Assembly (NCBI GenBank): GCA_025084515.1
Contig: JAJAGP010000092.1
Location: forward strand, 336,001 to 400,000
DNA: 64,000 nt
DNA from: Ancistrus triradiatus
Taxonomy: Eukaryota > Chordata > Actinopteri > Siluriformes > Loricariidae
Direction: 5' to 3'
Shown here: positions 59,301 to 64,000 of the stretch, in pieces
How the letters are laid out: every line of letters begins with the position of its first letter
How positions within the stretch are numbered: the first letter of the stretch is position 1
The notes under the pieces: model-generated
What the model saw: only the letters and a program-made list of their open reading frames with translations
What the model was told of the DNA's origin: nothing
Databases searched by the model: none
Made by a program: the position numbers and the translations under genes

Positions 59301-62300
59301 AAATACACATGCCAAACCTTTTGTTTAATTTGACCAGCTCTTTCATGGCTGCAATTAAAAGACAGATATTTATTCATTAAATGGATGTTGATCATATGGT
59401 CGTTAAACCACACTTACCTATAAAAGATGGTTTGTGTAATAAACAAAAACAGTCATCTGAAAAAAGAAATCACATTTTGTTGATGGTAAACGTCATTACA
59501 TATACAATGTTCAGCACATCTTCATGCAGCGATCGTGTTTGTGTTTATCAATATATAATAGAATGATTTGAGTATAATCCCTCAGTCAATTCTTATTTAT
59601 GCTCACATCTGTGGACCATTCTACTGAATTGGTTCAGTGTCAGAGTTAAACCCATTTAAAATTGTGTTTGGCTTTCCCACATTCTTTGTTCATATATGAA
59701 TCTCGCTTTTGGCATCAATGGCTATTCACAACAGGAACAAAATTACGTTGATACTAGTCAGTCCCATTGTCGATACAGCAACGCGCGTGTGTGTGTACAT
59801 ATATCTACGTACATGTATATGAATGGGACTGACTAGTATCGACTTAACTTCACCACTGATGCCAAAAGTTACATAGTGAGGTTACATAGTAGATCATTTC
59901 TATGTTTCCTTTAGAACAAGAAGAGGAGATGAATGCTGAGGGTGTTGGTGATACAGCCGAATCATCAAACACCGCAGAAGTCAGAGATTTCTTGTGTGTT
60001 GACAGTGGGACAGGAGAAGAGCCTCTTGGGCCGAGGTTTAGATCACTGAGACATTTAAGACAGGTAGATTAAGTCTAACTTGTTCCACTGTGCAACTGCT
60101 AATTGTGTTAGTTGCCATTTTGTCTAAGTTATTTCTGGTTGTTCTACAGGTCCTTGGTGCCACGGAGTTCCGACAGTTGGCGTGGCACGTCCTAATGGGA
60201 AACCAAGTCATATGGAGAGGGGTGGACTGTGGTCTTATTCAGTCAGCTTTTAACATGCTCAAGGTCAGCTAACAATTAGTGACTTGAATATGAAATCCCA
60301 GACTGGTATCATATTGTCACAGTAACATATATTATCCTTGCCTTTCTGAGTATTCTGCTTTGATATATGGCTGCTCTGCTGTCAAAACAGGCCTTGCTCC
60401 CAGTGGGATGTGTCCGGGTAGTTCCTTATAGCATGCAGTATGAGGAAGCATATCGATGCAATTTTCTGGGTCTCAGTCCTGATGTGCAAGTTCCAGTCCA
60501 TGTGACATCCTCAGGTATGATCATTACATATTAAGCACTACACACAAACGTAATTCCTAACAGCCACGTCTGGTACACCTTCCATATGGACTCTTTCTCA
60601 GTTTTACAGCTCATTCATAGTCGTAGTTGAAATTACATTTCAAAATGCTCAACTAAGGGTATTGGTGGTAATAATAATAATAATGTAATGGTAATTGCTG
60701 GTAGGAATGTCACAATTCTTCTCTGGGTTATTCAGAGTAGTTGGTACTGGATCATGCGTACTACACAAATTGGCTCATTACAGTTATGCACCAACTTCAT
60801 TTCAATAGTTTTGTGCTAAATGCAGTGGGGGCCAAAAGTATGAGTGAAAAGGCTTGTTTGGATCTTAGTGGGAACAGATTCAGACCGCAGCAGGATAATG
60901 ACCCAAAACACATCTGGAAACTTTGCAACAACTGCCTGAGAAGATCAAAGAAGGTCAAGGAGTGCTGACTGTCATGGGTTTTGCATCAATGCTATCAGTA
61001 CAGCAAAAGGAGGAACCAAATACAAACAAACTCTGAAATGTATCAAATGATTCAACCGTTCACTAGATTTTTTTTTATGCTGATTACAATGATAAACCTT
61101 GTAGTAAGTTTTACGAAAACGCTAAATCTAAGTCCTTTCACTAGTTGACTGCCACTGTTTGTTTGCCATAGCGCAAACTGATATTTTATATGATGTTCTA
61201 CCACATGATGAAATATATTGGGAATGGTTAGGCTGTCTGTTGTCGAAGAGATGGATACCTTTACACTTACTTAACATGACTGGAATATTTCACAAGCAAC
61301 CTGCTGATGCTGTTTGAGTAACTTTTAACTATGAGGCTCCACGGTGGCGCAGGGGTTAGTGCTGGTCAGTGACGTTGCGAGTCACATGGCGGGTGTGAGG
61401 AGCGTTGGGAAATGTAGTGAGGAAAAGTGTTAGATGTGGTCGTGTACAGTATTAAGTAGGTGTGAGAAACGCTATGCTATGATATAATATACAGTATACA
61501 CTGGAGTAAAAAAGTATTTAGTCAGCCACTGATTGTGTAAGTTCTTCTACTTAGAAAGACAAGAGAGGTCTGTATTTTTCATCATAGGTACACTTCAACT
61601 ATGAGAGACAAAATGAGAAAAAACATCCAGGAAATCACATAGTAGGATTTTTAAGGAATTTAATTGTAAATCATGGTGGAAAATAAGTATCTGGTCACCC
61701 ACAAACAAGCAAGATTTTTGGCTCTCACAGACCTGTAACTTCTTCTTTAAGAAGCTCTTCTGTCCTCCACTTGTTATCTGTATTAATGGCACCTGTTTGA
61801 CCTCTCTCATATTTTTAAGTAGAACTTGCACAATCAGTGGCTGACTATAAATACTTTTTTGCTCCACTGTATATTAAACTCCTCGGTTTACGATAAATTC
61901 AACGTACAATGGATTTGTTAGAACATATGCCCATCGTAATTCGGGGGCTACCTGTACTGAAGGTGTCTTCAATTCCAAATATGTGTGAGGGTATCTCTAA
62001 AGTGTCCCAATTTGTGTGTGCGCATATCTTACAACGCTTCTTCATGAATGGTGTTTATGGGAGACATTCCTGGCTACATTCCTGATCTCTGATCCCTTAG
62101 GCAAGTTTCAACTTGCTTGCCCCATGTTCCTGGTGGTGCCTCCAGAAGGCAGTGGAGTACTTAAACAGTACGTACTAGATTTGATGGAGTACGCACTGCT
62201 TGACCATTAAAGCAGTATGTTTTTTCAGTACGCCTTCAGTACGACTAATTACATTCTTTATAATGAAACATGCAGTTGGTCAGTGCTTTTTAAGCACTGA

Positions 62301-63889
62301 TGAGATCTTTGATATGCTCAGAAAAGCATATGGTCTATCACGATAACAAAAATATCGTCATATTGCCCACCCCTACAGAGGTTGCAATCATACGTCATGC
62401 TCAAAGACCCACATCCGGTGCTCAGTGAGACTCCTCCTAATTTCTTTTAATTGTTTACAGACTAAACATTCTTTTTATATATATATATTTTTTTTTTTTT
62501 TTTTAAGAAACGTTTACAAGAAAATGTGCATTATTTTGAATTGCTCACACTTCAGAAATAAAAAAGGAATGTCTTTTATGGAATGTAAAATAATAATAAT
62601 AATCGATAATCATACAATCGATAATGAATAATAATCTAACCGTGAACCCAGCATCATAAATTGAATCTAACCGTGAGCAGAGTGCATTGTTACGCCCCTG
62701 GTAGCCAGCGGTCATTCACCCTTCACAGATGTCCAAACCAACAAAACCTTCACCTCTGGATTTCCTCTTCAGTCTCACTGTTGTAGAATGATGGCAGTAT
62801 TTTGAAGGTAATCACTTGGATCCTGATTTTGTTGCCTTAAGCAGCATCCATGCCTCCGATCCATAAATCAGGTCTGACAGGATTAGCTGCTTGAGGATGT
62901 CGATGGCCTCTGGGACACATGCTTAATCTGCATTGTGTTGGCCAAAGGTGCACATGTGAAAGCCTTCCTGAAATCTGTGAAAACAATGGCCGTGTGCTTT
63001 CCGCGGATAATTTCCTCCCTGAGGTGCCTGATGCCAAAGTTTTGAAGCAGCTTCAATTTTAAGGGGATGTTTCTTGTTTTCTGTAGGCTCAGTGGAAGAG
63101 CGCATAGAAAATCATTTCAGCTGTCCTAATGTTATTGTTAGTCAACCTGGCTTTTCCATGTTGTGTTTTTTGTGGGGTGTGATTGGGGTCAAGCTATGCC
63201 CTGGAATGGACTTCGTTCAAGGGGTTTGCTCAAGTTTATTGAAGCTGCTGTCTTGCTCTGACTTTGTAAGAATTGAATTCACAATTGGATCCCCTCATTA
63301 CATCTATAGAATTGAATGTGGAAGAAAGCCTTAAAAAACTTAACCAAACTTAGCTTACCCCACGTCAGCAACCAAAATGGCTTGTGTCATGTCAGCTGGT
63401 GTTTGAGGTTGAATCCAGTGCTTCTTAAATCTGTGTAACAGGTTTTTTTTTTTTTTTTTTTTGCACCGTCAGAACTTGGTGCATTAGGCGAAGAGGATGT
63501 GTGTTCTGGATGATAAAGCATGTTTGTGTTAGTTTTAACGACTCTTTCCTCTCCTTCAGAGTTCACACTGTTGGTAGAAGTGCTGAATGTGGAGCAGGGC
63601 TGTACTTATCCTCCATCTCATGATGACATCCTTTCCTTGTATCAGTTCAACATCAGTAGTGCGAATGCACAACCGACTGACAAAGGTAAAACCTATAAAC
63701 ATATAAACAGCCAACACAACGTCACAAACTCACCAACCGGAGTAATGTGTGTTTCTCTTCTTACCATTTGGTAAAACCACAGGGCCGACATTGTTGAATA
63801 AGCTCGAGCTGGCTCTGGCCAATGAGAATCTGTCCGTGGAGGTGGTATCTCATTGTCTGCTCTGTCTGAAGGAGGAGTGGATGAAGTCA
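53360..63889 (+). CDS. flcn: Folliculin, N-terminal ~486 residues (10 coding exons, 3' incomplete)
   Basis: Exons with agreeing phases: 53360-53569, 53656-53802, 55799-56020, 56643-56809, 56913-57004, 59915-60063, 60150-60263, 60391-60514, 63560-63685, 63783-63889. The protein starts MNALVALCHFCELHGPRTLF and includes SHQHPRQPQLFSVVRQACVR, GPIFFGDEQHGFVFSHTFF, LTEKLLEGAPTEDTLV, LAWHVLMGNQVIW, PYSMQYEEAYRCNFLGLSP and a final CLLCLKEEWM, all folliculin signatures in order. FLCN (with FNIP) is the lysosomal Rag GTPase GAP and lets mTORC1 phosphorylate TFEB/TFE3. The longin domain lies in the first ~270 residues and the DENN part follows. Arg151, in FFIKDSLARGFQRW, corresponds to the human catalytic Arg164. 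The acidic linker before exon 6 is shorter than in human. About 90 C-terminal residues lie past the right edge. The ATG is the first base of its exon. Confidence 0.95.
53881..55247. mobile_element. hAT-type non-autonomous transposon in flcn intron 2
   Basis: Ends TAGGGGTGTAACGATAC and GTATCGCTACATCCCTA are inverted copies, flanked by 8-bp near-identical repeats (GTAACTAT at 53873-53880, CTAACTAT at 55248-55255), the hAT target-site length. The interior carries a Tc1-like family D relic; no hAT transposase. Confidence 0.8.
54185..54900 (+). pseudogene. Tc1-like family D relic inside the hAT element
   Basis: Plus-strand transposase fragments in shifting frames: TVSLSTIQTQVAPSLHTSVS near 54210, SFRRIMLVHSQQGFPRN near 54620, and SPDL-P-I-x-HLWDQLGRQLRQ near 54705-54765. 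The same family as 6600-7335. Confidence 0.7.
55430..55700. repeat. Arm of the foldback repeat also seen at 28030-28530
   Basis: Shares CACCACATCAGTGTCACTGC, GTCCTGACCATTAGAGAACA and CAGATGGACTACAGTCTGTA-type blocks with the 28-kb copy. Lies between flcn exons 2 and 3. Confidence 0.6.
57005..57245 (+). repeat. Interspersed repeat R1, copy 3, abutting flcn exon 5
   Basis: Starts at or within a few bases of the exon 5 donor (GTTATTGCTCTTCACAGTCA) and carries the same blocks as 9850-10090 and 25030-25270. Confidence 0.7.
57286..57937 (+). mobile_element. Internally deleted Tc1-like family B element (about 652 bp)
   Basis: Ends TAGTGGTGCTTGAAAGTTTG and AAAGCACCACTA, TA on the left side. Inside, only the region around TCTGAAGAGTTTGGACTCCA, AATGGAGG and AGGAGTGGTCGACCAACAAA (N-terminal transposase, plus strand) survives. 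In flcn intron 5. Confidence 0.78.
58008..59278 (-). mobile_element. Tc1-like family C element, left tip missing
   Basis: Matches 34490-35785 throughout and keeps the middle that copy lacks (58540-58700, GTCCACAGAATGTTTTCCCA region). The right end TTTTTCACACCACTG is followed by TA. The minus-strand transposase is broken by indels. The outer ~170 bp of the left arm are absent. Confidence 0.82.
59705..59873. repeat. Long imperfect hairpin in flcn intron 5
   Basis: The arm 59705-59768 (TTTTGGCATCAATGG ... GATACTAGTCAGTCCCATT) pairs with 59822-59873 (AATGGGACTGACTAGTATC ... CCACTGATGCCAAAA). The 53-bp loop contains (GT)n and TACGTACATGTAT. It ends 42 bp before exon 6. Confidence 0.75.
60820..60970 (+). 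pseudogene. Tc1-like transposase fragment
   Basis: GGGGCCAAAAGTATGAG followed by codons for QQDNDPKHIWKLCNNCLRRS, the second-Asp region of a Tc1-type transposase. No ends found. In flcn intron 8. Confidence 0.6.
61499..61869. mobile_element. MITE derived from Tc1-like family A (371 bp)
   Basis: Ends CACTGGAGTAAAAAAGTATT and AATACTTTTTTGCTCCACTG with TA on both sides. Both arms match 1351-2813 and 40568-41152, but only 30-60 bp remain between them. Confidence 0.8.
62335..62377. repeat. Terminal fragment of a GATATTGCC-type MITE
   Basis: TATCACGATAACAAAAATAT followed by ATTGCCCACCCCTA, the same type of terminal motif as at 30940-30967. Confidence 0.4.
62470..62507. repeat. (AT)n/poly-T tract
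   Basis: Short TA repeat followed by about 20 T. Another poly-T run lies at 63440-63463. Confidence 0.85.
62690..63065 (-). pseudogene. Non-LTR retrotransposon (LINE) reverse-transcriptase relic
   Basis: Minus-strand frames contain IVFTDFRKAFT near 62965, resembling the FxDFxKAFD motif of LINE reverse transcriptases, and GSEAWMLLKATKSG near 62835, resembling the YGSETWxLTK block near the C-terminus. The two blocks are closer than in an intact element, so this is deleted and frameshifted. Clade not assigned. Confidence 0.5.
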
Positions 63890-64000
63890 GTATGAGTCTT
63901 ACTTTAACTTGCTTAACTTTCTCTTAACAGCTTTTGTTTAAAATTGGCCAGGTCTAAAGTATTAGTTCCTGCATATTCAAGCTTATATTTATCCACTGCA

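Overview
The window is vertebrate nuclear DNA, almost certainly from a teleost fish. It has spliced genes with GT-AG introns, many Tc1/mariner copies with TA target duplications, V-SINE and tRNA-derived SINEs, and hAT, pogo/Tigger and LTR elements. An otophysan fish such as a catfish would fit the Tc1 load, but that is only a guess. No bacterial features, CRISPR array or rRNA were seen. Exons were assembled by hand from protein similarity, splice signals and reading phase.

Gene layout, left to right: (1) the 5' end of a tweety-family gene, most like ttyh1, minus strand, coding exon 1 at 5648..5782 and exon 2 at 792..1018, continuing off the left edge; (2) a 25-kb interval with no recognised gene, dominated by repeats, including a complete two-LTR element at 13587..19945 with a 5-bp target duplication; (3) a complete leng9-like gene, minus strand, seven exons between 40053 and 30986, predicted 475 aa, carrying a CCCH zinc finger, an MJ1316/DUF504 domain and a two-histidine (2H) phosphoesterase domain; (4) a second leng9-like copy, minus strand, 46395 to 41917, whose first six exons match copy 1 but whose last exon lacks the 2H domain; (5) flcn (folliculin), plus strand, with a promoter and probable non-coding exon around 47.5-48.1 kb and ten coding exons from 53360 to 63889, the last ~90 residues lying beyond the right edge.

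Between and inside the genes are at least five Tc1-like families. Family A ends in CAGTGGGGC, family B in CAGTGGTGCTTG and family C in CAGTGGTGTGAAAAAG; family D is defined by transposase relics; family E contains CTTTATTAGG..ACACC. There is a deeply nested transposon cluster at 48.69-52.18 kb.

Biologically, flcn is the Rag-GTPase GAP of the lysosomal nutrient-sensing pathway. Its presumed promoter contains a perfect palindromic CLEAR site (GTCACGTGAC), consistent with feedback by TFEB/TFE3. ttyh1 and leng9 are neighbours in the human leukocyte receptor complex region, so this part of the window looks like an old conserved synteny block without the immune-receptor genes. No wholly new system was found. 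The strongest leads are the truncated leng9 paralogue, the satellite-laden non-autonomous LTR element and the flcn CLEAR site.
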